A program made the translations under genes and the position numbers. Below, piece by piece: positions 1 to 5,028 of a DNA stretch of 5,028 bases (the stretch's first letter is position 1; every line of letters begins with the position of its first letter). This stretch comes from Flavobacteriaceae bacterium (GTDB lineage Bacteria; Bacteroidota; Bacteroidia; Flavobacteriales; Flavobacteriaceae). The notes below the pieces were generated by a model. That model saw only the letters and a program-made list of their open reading frames with translations. It was not told where the DNA came from and made no database searches. The DNA lies in assembly GCA_002700405.1 (NCBI GenBank), contig PACY01000046.1, forward strand, positions 1 through 5,028. The letters run 5' to 3'.

Positions 1-546
1 AATCCAGAAGATCGAGCTTCAAATAAAGTAGATTTAATACAATATGGAAATCTGTCTTTTAAGACAAAAACAAAATTTAAGAAAACTAACCAACAGATAT
101 TTTTCTATTCTAAAATATTTTGGATCATCTTATTAATGCCTTTTGCCATACTATTCGTCATTTTAATAATACAAAGAATTTTAAATAATAAGAAAAATGA
201 TAAAAATTGGATTAGAGCTAATAATGCAAAAAAATTAGGGAAAAAGTATCTGTCAGATGCTAAGAAAAATATTGATAATAAAACAAAATTCTACGAAGCT
301 TTAGATAAGGCTATGATGAACTATTTAAAATCAATTTTGCTATTTGATAATAGTGAGTATAATGCAAAGAAAGTTAGAGAATCTTTATTAAATAAATCGG
401 TAAGTTTAAAAACAATAAATTTATTAGAAGACATATTCAATAATTGTCAAATGGCTAGATATACTCCTTTTGATACTGTTGATATGGACAACGATTATAA
501 AAGAGCTTTGGAGTTAATAACATTAATCAATAATGAAATCAAATAA
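1..546 (+). CDS. batD: BatD family protein, C-terminal part (5' end outside window)
   Basis: The frame is open from base 1 to the TAA at 544-546, giving the last 181 residues of a longer protein; the ATG at 136 is internal, because the codons before it read as protein and supply the start of the membrane helix. The fragment has a short charged, Lys-rich extracytoplasmic stretch (about 1-33), one transmembrane helix (about 37-59, WIILLMPFAILFVILII), then a cytoplasmic helical tail. The tail carries the pattern typical of BatD C-termini: FYEALDKAMMNYLK (97-110), then a Leu-rich helix pair and CQMARYTP (149-156). BatD (Bacteroides aerotolerance) proteins usually carry a long periplasmic beta-rich region before this helix, which lies off the left edge. 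Its tail overlaps or abuts batE, matching the usual batA-B-C-D-E order behind moxR. Biochemical function of BatD is not established; a role in envelope integrity or stress tolerance is the family inference. Confidence 0.85.
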   Translation, partial: NPEDRASNKVDLIQYGNLSFKTKTKFKKTNQQIFFYSKIFWIILLMPFAILFVILIIQRILNNKKNDKNWIRANNAKKLGKKYLSDAKKNIDNKTKFYEALDKAMMNYLKSILLFDNSEYNAKKVRESLLNKSVSLKTINLLEDIFNNCQMARYTPFDTVDMDNDYKRALELITLINNEIK

Positions 547-1312
547 AATGAAAAATATTATAGCTACTATAAATATTATGTTTATACTTTCCCCTTTCAT
601 TTTATCAGCTCAGGTAAATGTTGAGAATATCTTTTCTCAGGCTAATGAATTGTATAATAAAGGAGACTACATTGAAGCCATAAATAATTACAAAGAAATA
701 ATTAAGAATGATTTACACTCAGCTGAGTTGTATTATAATTTAGGTAATTCTTATTACAAGATAGACAGTATCGCTCCATCAATTTATTATTATGAAAAAG
801 CAATTCAATTAAATCCAAATGATAGCGAAATAATTGACAATTTAGAATTAGCTAATAATTCGCTAGTAGACGAAATAGACCCAATCACCACTCCTTTAAT
901 AGAATCAATCTTTAATCGCGTATCAAATATTTTTTATTTTGAAACTTGGGGCTACATTTCTATATTTTTTAGTTTTTTAATCGTAGCATTATTTTTATCT
1001 TACTATTTTGCTAATAATAGTAAATTAAAAAGGGCAACATTTGTGCTTTTATGTACATCAGTTATATTTATGTTAGCATCATTGGCTAACGGGAATAATG
1101 GATATAATAGCTATATGAATAATGAATATGCTATAATTTATTCATATGAAATAGATTTAAAGACTGAACCAAATTTTAGGTCAGAAACTTTATTTATGTT
1201 ACATAAAGGGACTAAGGTGCAGGTAATAGAAAACTATAATAATTGGATTAAAATTCGATTAGCTAATGGTCAAATTGGGTATATTCAATTAATTGATGTA
1301 AAAATATTATGA
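533..1312 (+). CDS. batE: BatE family protein: signal peptide, TPR repeats, two membrane helices, C-terminal SH3b domain
   Basis: The 259-residue protein begins with a hydrophobic segment (about 8-25) ending in SAQ, a likely signal peptide. Two TPR units follow (about 31-63 and 64-97; key residues A37, Y41, G44, A49, then Y68, G71, Y74, A81, Y87, A90, P95). After a linker come two membrane helices (about 138-160 and 168-186), and a bacterial SH3 domain (about 200-259) with the LKTEPNFRSETL and GxxGYIxL patterns. TPR and SH3b parts would both face the periplasm. This order matches BatE of Bacteroidota, thought to work with BatD and BatA/B at the inner membrane; the molecular role is unknown. 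The first ATG (533) overlaps batD by 14 bases; an equally good start is the ATG at 548, one base after the batD stop, which gives a cleaner signal peptide (MKNIIATINIMF). Neither has a Shine-Dalgarno. The TGA overlaps the next ATG (ATGA). Confidence 0.87.
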   Translation: MKSNKMKNIIATINIMFILSPFILSAQVNVENIFSQANELYNKGDYIEAINNYKEIIKNDLHSAELYYNLGNSYYKIDSIAPSIYYYEKAIQLNPNDSEIIDNLELANNSLVDEIDPITTPLIESIFNRVSNIFYFETWGYISIFFSFLIVALFLSYYFANNSKLKRATFVLLCTSVIFMLASLANGNNGYNSYMNNEYAIIYSYEIDLKTEPNFRSETLFMLHKGTKVQVIENYNNWIKIRLANGQIGYIQLIDVKIL

Positions 1313-1773
1313 TAACAAAAGAGCAAGTTATAAAAGCTCAGAATCAATGGGCGCAGGGTGTAATTGAAATCGGGACTGTGAAAGATGATAGTGCCTGTAA
1401 GAAATGTGCAATAGATTTTCTAGACGACTTATATTTTTTTGAAATAGGCCCAGTTCTTTTTAAGCCAACTATGGCTTCTTCACAACAATTTAGAAGTTCA
1501 AAAGAAATGGCTTTATCCTATTTTATTGGAGGTGAAAATGCTTTTTGTAAAGAAGATGATGGTTTTGCTAAGAAATCTTGGACAGACATTAAATTTGAAA
1601 ACCATAACATAATATTAGACAAGAATAGAGCAATTGCAATGGGAAATTATTATTTTAAGTCTAATGATAGTAATGCTATAAAAGTCGAATATACTTTTGG
1701 ATATAAGTTGGTAAATGGAAAATTAAAAATTGACCTACATCATTCATCACTTCCATATAGCTCAGACTCCTAA
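1309..1773 (+). CDS. NTF2/SnoaL-like small protein of unknown function
   Basis: This 154-residue protein has no signal peptide or membrane helix and is probably cytoplasmic. Its build fits an NTF2-like cone fold: an N-terminal helix (about 4-20, with QNQW), a second helix around 28-41, a strand with EIGPVLFKPT (45-54), then strands with WTDIKFEN (91-98), ILDKNRAIAMGNYYF (102-116), KVEYTFGYKL (125-134) and a final LKIDLHHSSLPY (139-150). The LFKPT and C-terminal HHSSLPY elements match, from memory, a bacterial NTF2-like family whose members are sometimes named phosphoribosyl-AMP cyclohydrolase; I see none of the HisI metal and active-site motifs, so I do not use that name. C30, C33 (CxxC) and C80 are present. 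The start overlaps the batE stop (ATGA), implying translational coupling, which is an unexpected partner for bat genes. The stop lies 2 bases from that of the convergent cvpA-like gene. Function unknown. Confidence 0.8.
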   Translation: MITKEQVIKAQNQWAQGVIEIGTVKDDSACKKCAIDFLDDLYFFEIGPVLFKPTMASSQQFRSSKEMALSYFIGGENAFCKEDDGFAKKSWTDIKFENHNIILDKNRAIAMGNYYFKSNDSNAIKVEYTFGYKLVNGKLKIDLHHSSLPYSSDS

Positions 1774-1775
1774 GA

Positions 1776-2261
1776 TTATATAAAAAATAAGGGGAATAGT
1801 TCTTGATTTATATACCTTATGTAAGGATAAAAAACTGAATTTAAAATAGTTAACTCATCTACTATTTTAACTGTTGAATTTATTTTATCAAACACAAGTA
1901 CAAACACCATACAGACAATAAAATATTTAATTAATCCAAAAAATGCTCCAGTAATTTTATTTAGCAAGCCAAGAGCAATAGCCTCTGCTAGTTTAGTTAA
2001 TGATTTTGCAATTAGATTTAATAAAATCACTACTATAATTAATGTAATTATAAAAGATATAATGGTAATATAATTTTCTTCTATTGAAATAAATGATTTA
2101 AGATATTTACTAATAATCGGGTTAAAATTAATGGCACAGTATAAGCCCAGGATTAATCCAATCAATGATGACACTTCCAAAAACAGACCTCTATAAAACC
2201 CTCGAATAATTCCATAGATTAAAATTATTGATATTACTATGTCAATGCTATTTCCGCTCAT
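1776..2261 (-). CDS. CvpA family inner-membrane protein
   Basis: The 161-residue product is almost entirely hydrophobic, with about four membrane helices (roughly 7-19, 26-46, 64-90 and 106-125). The CvpA family signature is visible at the N-terminus: D7 in the first helix, then GIIRGFYRGLFLEVSSLIG (17-35) with R20-G21-F22, R24-G25 and E29, and later a GLLNKITGAFFGLIK stretch (98-112) before the last helix. E. coli CvpA is needed for colicin V production and affects tolerance to bile salts and other envelope stress; the transport or scaffolding activity is undefined, so the symbol is withheld. Length is usual for the family. It is transcribed divergently from pheS and ends 2 bases from the stop of the convergent NTF2-like gene, so its transcript must run into that gene's antisense strand or terminate within it. 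No Shine-Dalgarno precedes the ATG at 2261-2259. Confidence 0.82.
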   Translation of the reverse strand: MSGNSIDIVISIILIYGIIRGFYRGLFLEVSSLIGLILGLYCAINFNPIISKYLKSFISIEENYITIISFIITLIIVVILLNLIAKSLTKLAEAIALGLLNKITGAFFGLIKYFIVCMVFVLVFDKINSTVKIVDELTILNSVFYPYIRYINQELFPLFFI

Positions 2262-2336
2262 TTAGATATCTTAATATTAAAAATAATAAATTATACTTGT
2301 TATATTATTATGATATTTATTAAATGACACATTTTA

Positions 2337-2368
2337 TTAATGAAGGAAGCTGCCATTAACTATTTTTT
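2337..2368 (+). terminator. Weak hairpin followed by T-run in the pheS upstream region (possible attenuator)
   Basis: TTAATG (2337-2342) is complementary to CATTAA (2354-2359); alternatively TTAAT plus GG (2345-2346) pairs with CC plus ATTAA (2353-2359) leaving a 3-base bulge. CTA and then six T (2363-2368) follow on the plus strand, so the shape is that of an intrinsic terminator pointing toward pheS. No plus-strand gene ends near here, so if real it would act as a leader attenuator rather than a gene-end terminator. The stem is short and A/T-rich and could be chance. Confidence 0.25.
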
Positions 2369-2397
2369 AAAAATCAATTATATTAACTAAGTTTTAT

Positions 2398-2405
2398 TAA
2401 ATTTG
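2398..2405 (+). promoter_or_regulatory. Candidate Bacteroidota -7 promoter element for pheS
   Basis: TAAATTTG matches the TAnnTTTG -7 consensus known for the primary sigma factor of Bacteroides and flavobacteria, and lies 18 bases before the preferred pheS ATG. No TTTG or TTG -33 element is visible at the expected distance upstream (around 2370-2378), which weakens the call. Use of this promoter would give a very short leader and would place the 2337-2368 hairpin upstream of transcription, so the two proposals exclude each other. Confidence 0.25.
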
Positions 2406-2419
2406 ATTTATTCAAATTT
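2399..2419. repeat. 7-bp perfect inverted repeat immediately before the pheS start
   Basis: AAATTTG (2399-2405) and CAAATTT (2413-2419) are perfect inverted arms separated by 7 bases (ATTTATT); the right arm ends 4 bases before the preferred ATG at 2424. Because AAATTT is itself palindromic, AAATTTG also occurs as a direct repeat at 2414-2420. It could be an operator half-site pair or an RNA hairpin limiting access to the start, or a chance product of A/T-rich sequence. Confidence 0.4.
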
Positions 2420-2423
2420 GCTA

Positions 2424-3443
2424 ATGATAGATAAAATTAAATCTAGTATAGACGAGATTTCTTCTTTTGAATCTAAATCTTCTGAAGAAATTGAACTTTT
2501 TAGAATTAAATATTTAGGAAAGAAAGGAATAATTAACAAATTATTTTCTGAATTTAAAACTATTGATAATAGTGAAAAAAAGAAAGTAGGGCAATTGTTA
2601 AATCAATTAAAAAATGCAGCTAATCAAAAAATGGCTGATTTAATTTTAGATATTTCAGAGGGCTCAAATCAATCTAAATCAATTAACGATATTACTAGGC
2701 CTGGAGATCCAATATCTATTGGATCTAGACATCCTATATCTTTAGTAAAAAACAGGATAATTGATATCTTTTCTAAGATAGGATTTACTATAAGTGAAGG
2801 TCCAGAAATTGAAGATGATTGGCATAATTTTACAGCTTTAAATTTACCTGAATATCATCCTGCAAGAGATATGCAAGACACTTTCTTTATAGAAAAAGAT
2901 CCTGATATTTTGCTCAGGACTCATACAAGCTCAGTTCAAGTTAGATATATGGAAAATAATAAACCGCCTATAAGGACAATATCTCCTGGAAGGGTTTATA
3001 GAAATGAAGCAATTTCTGCTAGATCACATTGTTTCTTTCACCAAGTTGAAGGTTTATGCATTGATAAGAATATAAGTTTTGCTGATTTAAAACAAACATT
3101 AGAATATTTTACAAAAATGTTGTTTGGAAAATCAAAAATTAGACTTAGACCATCATATTTCCCTTTTACAGAACCAAGCGCAGAAGTGGATGTTTACTGG
3201 GGGCTTGAAAATGATTTAGATTATAAAATGACTAAAGGCACGGGCTGGTTAGAAATTATGGGATGCGGGATGGTTGATCCGAATGTTTTGAAGAACTGCG
3301 GCATAGACCCTAAAGAATATTCTGGATATGCCTTTGGATTAGGCATTGATAGAATTGCTTTATTATTACATCAAATAGATGATATAAGACTTCTTAGCGA
3401 AAATGATGTAAGATTTATTAAACAATTTAAGTCTACTATTTAG
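2424..3443 (+). CDS. pheS: Phenylalanine--tRNA ligase alpha subunit
   Basis: PheS is the catalytic class II subunit of the (alpha-beta)2 enzyme that charges tRNA-Phe with phenylalanine using ATP. From the ATG at 2424 the product is 339 residues, the usual size in this phylum. Residues 1-80 form the N-terminal coiled-coil arm (LFRIKYLGKKG at 25-35). The catalytic core follows: RHPI (102-105), GPEIEDDWHNFTALN (126-140), HPARDMQDTFF (145-155), RTHTSSVQVR (165-174), motif 2 with R190, R193 and FHQVEG (205-210), the Phe-pocket loop FPFTEPSAEVDV (247-258), GCGMVDPNVL (280-289) and motif 3 GYAFGLGIDR (301-310). A303 aligns with E. coli A294, the residue that sets side-chain size selectivity. An in-frame TTG at 2403 would add seven residues; the ATG is preferred because MIDKIKSSIDEI matches the family N-terminus. 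pheT is not adjacent downstream, so the subunits are encoded apart, and the stop overlaps that of gpsA. Confidence 0.97.
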   Translation: MIDKIKSSIDEISSFESKSSEEIELFRIKYLGKKGIINKLFSEFKTIDNSEKKKVGQLLNQLKNAANQKMADLILDISEGSNQSKSINDITRPGDPISIGSRHPISLVKNRIIDIFSKIGFTISEGPEIEDDWHNFTALNLPEYHPARDMQDTFFIEKDPDILLRTHTSSVQVRYMENNKPPIRTISPGRVYRNEAISARSHCFFHQVEGLCIDKNISFADLKQTLEYFTKMLFGKSKIRLRPSYFPFTEPSAEVDVYWGLENDLDYKMTKGTGWLEIMGCGMVDPNVLKNCGIDPKEYSGYAFGLGIDRIALLLHQIDDIRLLSENDVRFIKQFKSTI

Positions 3444-4444
3444 CCTAAATGCTCAGATAGTTTTTTAAAAGTTTTTTTCGGACTTCTTTTTAAATATAAT
3501 ATGTTATATATAGAATCTATTATAGGAGTTTTTGCTTTAGATTTTGATTCAGCATTTATTAAGTATGCTTTTTTGGTTGCAACATATCCTTCAGCAATCA
3601 TAGTCATCTCCATCTTGGCATATTTTACTGAATAGCCTTTTCCAATCATATTGCCAAACAGTCTATTCCTTGAAAATGTTGAATAGCCAGTAACTAATAA
3701 GTCTCCTAAATATGCAGCATCATTTATATCTCTTTTCATTCTATATCTTTTCTCAATAAATCTATTTATTTCTTTTATAGAACTGCTCATCAACACACTT
3801 TGAAAATTATCTCCATAACCAAGTCCATGCGCTATTCCAGCGGCTATTGCATAGATATTTTTCAGCATACTAGCATATTCTATGCCTATTACATCATCAC
3901 TAGTTTTTGTAGAGATATATGAACAAATAAATTTTGACGCTATTTTTTTCGCTAGTATTTTGTTTGAAGATGCTATAGTTAGATATGAAAGTTTTTCTAG
4001 AGCCACTTCTTCAGCATGGCATGGGCCACCAAGCACTAAAAAATTATTTTCTACAATTTTATAATATTTTTCAAGATGTTCTCCTACTAATAGATTTGAT
4101 TCAGGGATTATCCCTTTTATAGCAGATACTACAATTTTATCTGAAATATCTATTGAAATATTTTTTAACACACTGCTTGTAAATTCAGAAGGGACAGCAA
4201 TAATTAATACATCCGAATTACTAATAAGCTCATCTACATTATCACTAACATTGATTTTTTTCATATTTAGCTCTACAGAGCTTAAATAATTACGATTATG
4301 AGAATGTTTAAGGATATATTCTAAATTATTCGTGTTTCTTATATACCAATTAATTTCTTTAAGATTTTCAGATAAAATTTTAATTATTGCTGTAGCCCAA
4401 CTTCCGCTTCCAATTACACAAAATTTTAGATTACTTTTCGTCAT
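3440..4444 (-). CDS. gpsA: NAD(P)H-dependent glycerol-3-phosphate dehydrogenase
   Basis: GpsA reduces dihydroxyacetone phosphate to sn-glycerol 3-phosphate, the backbone for phospholipids, in the cytoplasm. The 334-residue product is full length. The N-terminal Rossmann domain opens with CVIGSGSWATAI (9-20), the GxGxWxTA nucleotide-binding loop, followed by RNxxN (36-40), DVLIIAVPS (78-86) and SAIKGI (107-112, K110). GGPCHAEEV (139-147) is the substrate-site loop in the form seen in Bacteroidota. The C-terminal helical domain has EYASMLKNIYAIAAGI (189-204) with the catalytic lysine K195, LGDLLVT (246-252) with D248, SRNRLFG (258-264) with R259-N260, and AEGYVATKKA (284-293). It starts 5 bases after the nadD stop with no Shine-Dalgarno, so the two are likely co-transcribed. 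Its stop shares bases with the convergent pheS stop, leaving no terminator space. Confidence 0.96.
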   Translation of the reverse strand: MTKSNLKFCVIGSGSWATAIIKILSENLKEINWYIRNTNNLEYILKHSHNRNYLSSVELNMKKINVSDNVDELISNSDVLIIAVPSEFTSSVLKNISIDISDKIVVSAIKGIIPESNLLVGEHLEKYYKIVENNFLVLGGPCHAEEVALEKLSYLTIASSNKILAKKIASKFICSYISTKTSDDVIGIEYASMLKNIYAIAAGIAHGLGYGDNFQSVLMSSSIKEINRFIEKRYRMKRDINDAAYLGDLLVTGYSTFSRNRLFGNMIGKGYSVKYAKMEMTMIAEGYVATKKAYLINAESKSKAKTPIIDSIYNILYLKRSPKKTFKKLSEHLG

Positions 4445-4449
4445 ATTTT

Positions 4450-5028
4450 TTAAATATATAGATTATGTTTAGTTATATACTTGTATACATTATTAGAAAT
4501 AAATTTTATTACATCGCCCCTCTCTTTAATGAGCTGTCTTATATTAGTTGAATTGATTTCTACCAGAGGAGCTTTTATTATTTGAATATTACTGTGTTTA
4601 ATTATTGAGACACTTTTATTTGTTTTAGTTGTCCTAGGATATACGTATATCTTATAACAATTTAGGATTTCTTTATACCCTTTCCAGTTCTTAAAATTAA
4701 TTAGATTGTCTTCGCCAATTATTATACTAAAGATATCATTTGGAAATTTATTGGAGATATGCTTTAGGGAGTTTATAGTATAATTAGGTTTTTCTAAATT
4801 TAATTCAATATCACTGGCTTTTAAATTATTATTATCCTTTATTTGGATCTTAACTATTTCAAATCTATGAGTGAAATCTGTTAAATCGCTAATATTTTTT
4901 TCAGGATTTTGAGGTGTTACTATAAACCAAACTTCATTTAATAATTTATTATTAATAAGAAAATTAGCAATACTAATATGCCCAAGATGAATTGGATCAA
5001 ATGTCCCAAAATAGAGGCCAATTTTCAT
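4450..5028 (-). CDS. nadD: Nicotinate-nucleotide adenylyltransferase
   Basis: NadD transfers AMP from ATP to nicotinate mononucleotide, making deamido-NAD in NAD synthesis. The 192-residue product is of usual family length. It opens with the nucleotidyltransferase signature GTFDPIHLGH (8-17; H14 and H17 bind ATP phosphates). Further marks are the TPQNPEK loop (38-44), HRFEIVK (54-60), PNYTINSL (81-88, the substrate-recognition PxYT loop), IGEDNL (104-109) and INSTNIRQLI (158-167), the SxTxIR ATP-binding motif, followed by the usual C-terminal YI-KHNLY ending. The ATG occupies the last three bases of the window; because the family normally starts a few residues before GTFDPIH, the gene appears complete. 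The promoter and any upstream operon partner lie outside the window. gpsA follows by 5 bases, so NAD supply and an NAD(P)H-using enzyme share a probable transcript. Confidence 0.95.
   Translation of the reverse strand: MKIGLYFGTFDPIHLGHISIANFLINNKLLNEVWFIVTPQNPEKNISDLTDFTHRFEIVKIQIKDNNNLKASDIELNLEKPNYTINSLKHISNKFPNDIFSIIIGEDNLINFKNWKGYKEILNCYKIYVYPRTTKTNKSVSIIKHSNIQIIKAPLVEINSTNIRQLIKERGDVIKFISNNVYKYITKHNLYI

Larger units (their letters stand above)
2262..2423. promoter_or_regulatory. Divergent intergenic region between the cvpA-like gene and pheS
   Basis: This is the only non-coding gap of note in the window and must hold both promoters. It is extremely A+T-rich apart from a GC-rich island, GGAAGCTGCC (2345-2354). 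On the minus strand a TATAAT hexamer (complement of 2290-2295) sits about 29 bases before the cvpA start, but with no convincing -35 match, and such hexamers arise by chance in this composition. On the plus strand TAAATTTG (2398-2405) fits the Bacteroidota -7 pattern TAnnTTTG. No tRNA or known riboswitch form was recognised. Confidence 0.55.

Noticed and set aside
1309..1773. Phosphoribosyl-AMP cyclohydrolase (HisI) label for the NTF2-like protein
   Set aside because: The sequence lacks the metal-binding Cys/His and active-site pattern of HisI, and its strand-rich layout fits an NTF2-like fold; no his genes are nearby.
1815..1826. CCTTA-TG-TAAGG palindrome as a terminator for the converging genes
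   Set aside because: The 2-base gap between arms cannot form a stable RNA loop, it lies inside the cvpA-like coding sequence, and no T-run follows it closely on the plus strand.
2264..2271. AGATATCT palindrome just upstream of the cvpA-like start
   Set aside because: An 8-base palindrome in such A/T-rich sequence is expected by chance, and its flanks do not extend the symmetry.
2403..2423. TTG start extending PheS by seven residues
   Set aside because: The extension overlaps the inverted repeat and candidate -7 element, and the ATG at 2424 matches the usual family N-terminus.
2262..2423. tRNA gene, T-box or other known riboswitch ahead of pheS
   Set aside because: No cloverleaf, TTCGA-type T-loop or T-box consensus is present, and the region is too A/T-rich for a recognisable fold.
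3882..4064. 60-codon plus-strand open frame
   Set aside because: It lies wholly antisense within gpsA, whose motifs are intact there; the peptide shows no recognisable domain and low-complexity A/T-driven composition.

Overview
The window looks like a chromosomal segment of a low-GC member of Bacteroidota (roughly 30% GC by eye), possibly a flavobacterium-like lineage with a compact genome. The reasons are: a BatD-BatE gene pair of the Bacteroides aerotolerance type; a PheS whose motif 2 (RVYRNEAISARSHCFFHQVEG broken at 190-210, with the ISAR-HC-FHQVEG pattern) and GpsA substrate loop (GGPCHAEEV) read like the Bacteroidota versions; no purine-rich Shine-Dalgarno ahead of any start; and heavy A/T codon choice. 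The phylum call is inference from family knowledge; no finer placement is claimed.

Layout. Positions 1-1773 hold a tightly packed plus-strand set: the C-terminal part of BatD (cut by the window edge), BatE, and a small NTF2/SnoaL-like protein whose ATG overlaps the BatE stop. A minus-strand cvpA-like membrane protein gene (1776-2261) converges on it with only 2 bases between stop codons. The only real intergenic space is 2262-2423, which separates divergent cvpA and pheS and contains a hairpin-plus-T-run and an AAATTTG inverted repeat. pheS (2424-3443, plus) converges on gpsA (3440-4444, minus) with overlapping stop codons. gpsA follows nadD (4450-5028, minus) by 5 bases, so these two are probably one transcript entering from beyond the right edge.

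Function. BatD and BatE are envelope proteins of the Bat (MoxR/von Willebrand-domain) system; the NTF2-like protein may be co-translated with them but its role is unknown. The remaining genes are housekeeping: phenylalanyl-tRNA charging (PheS), glycerol-3-phosphate for phospholipids (GpsA), NAD synthesis (NadD) and a CvpA-family inner-membrane protein. I see no rRNA, tRNA, mobile element, CRISPR array or defence system. No convincing undescribed system is visible; the items most worth a second look are the BatE-coupled NTF2-like gene, the pheS leader structures, and the two convergent gene pairs with no room for a terminator.
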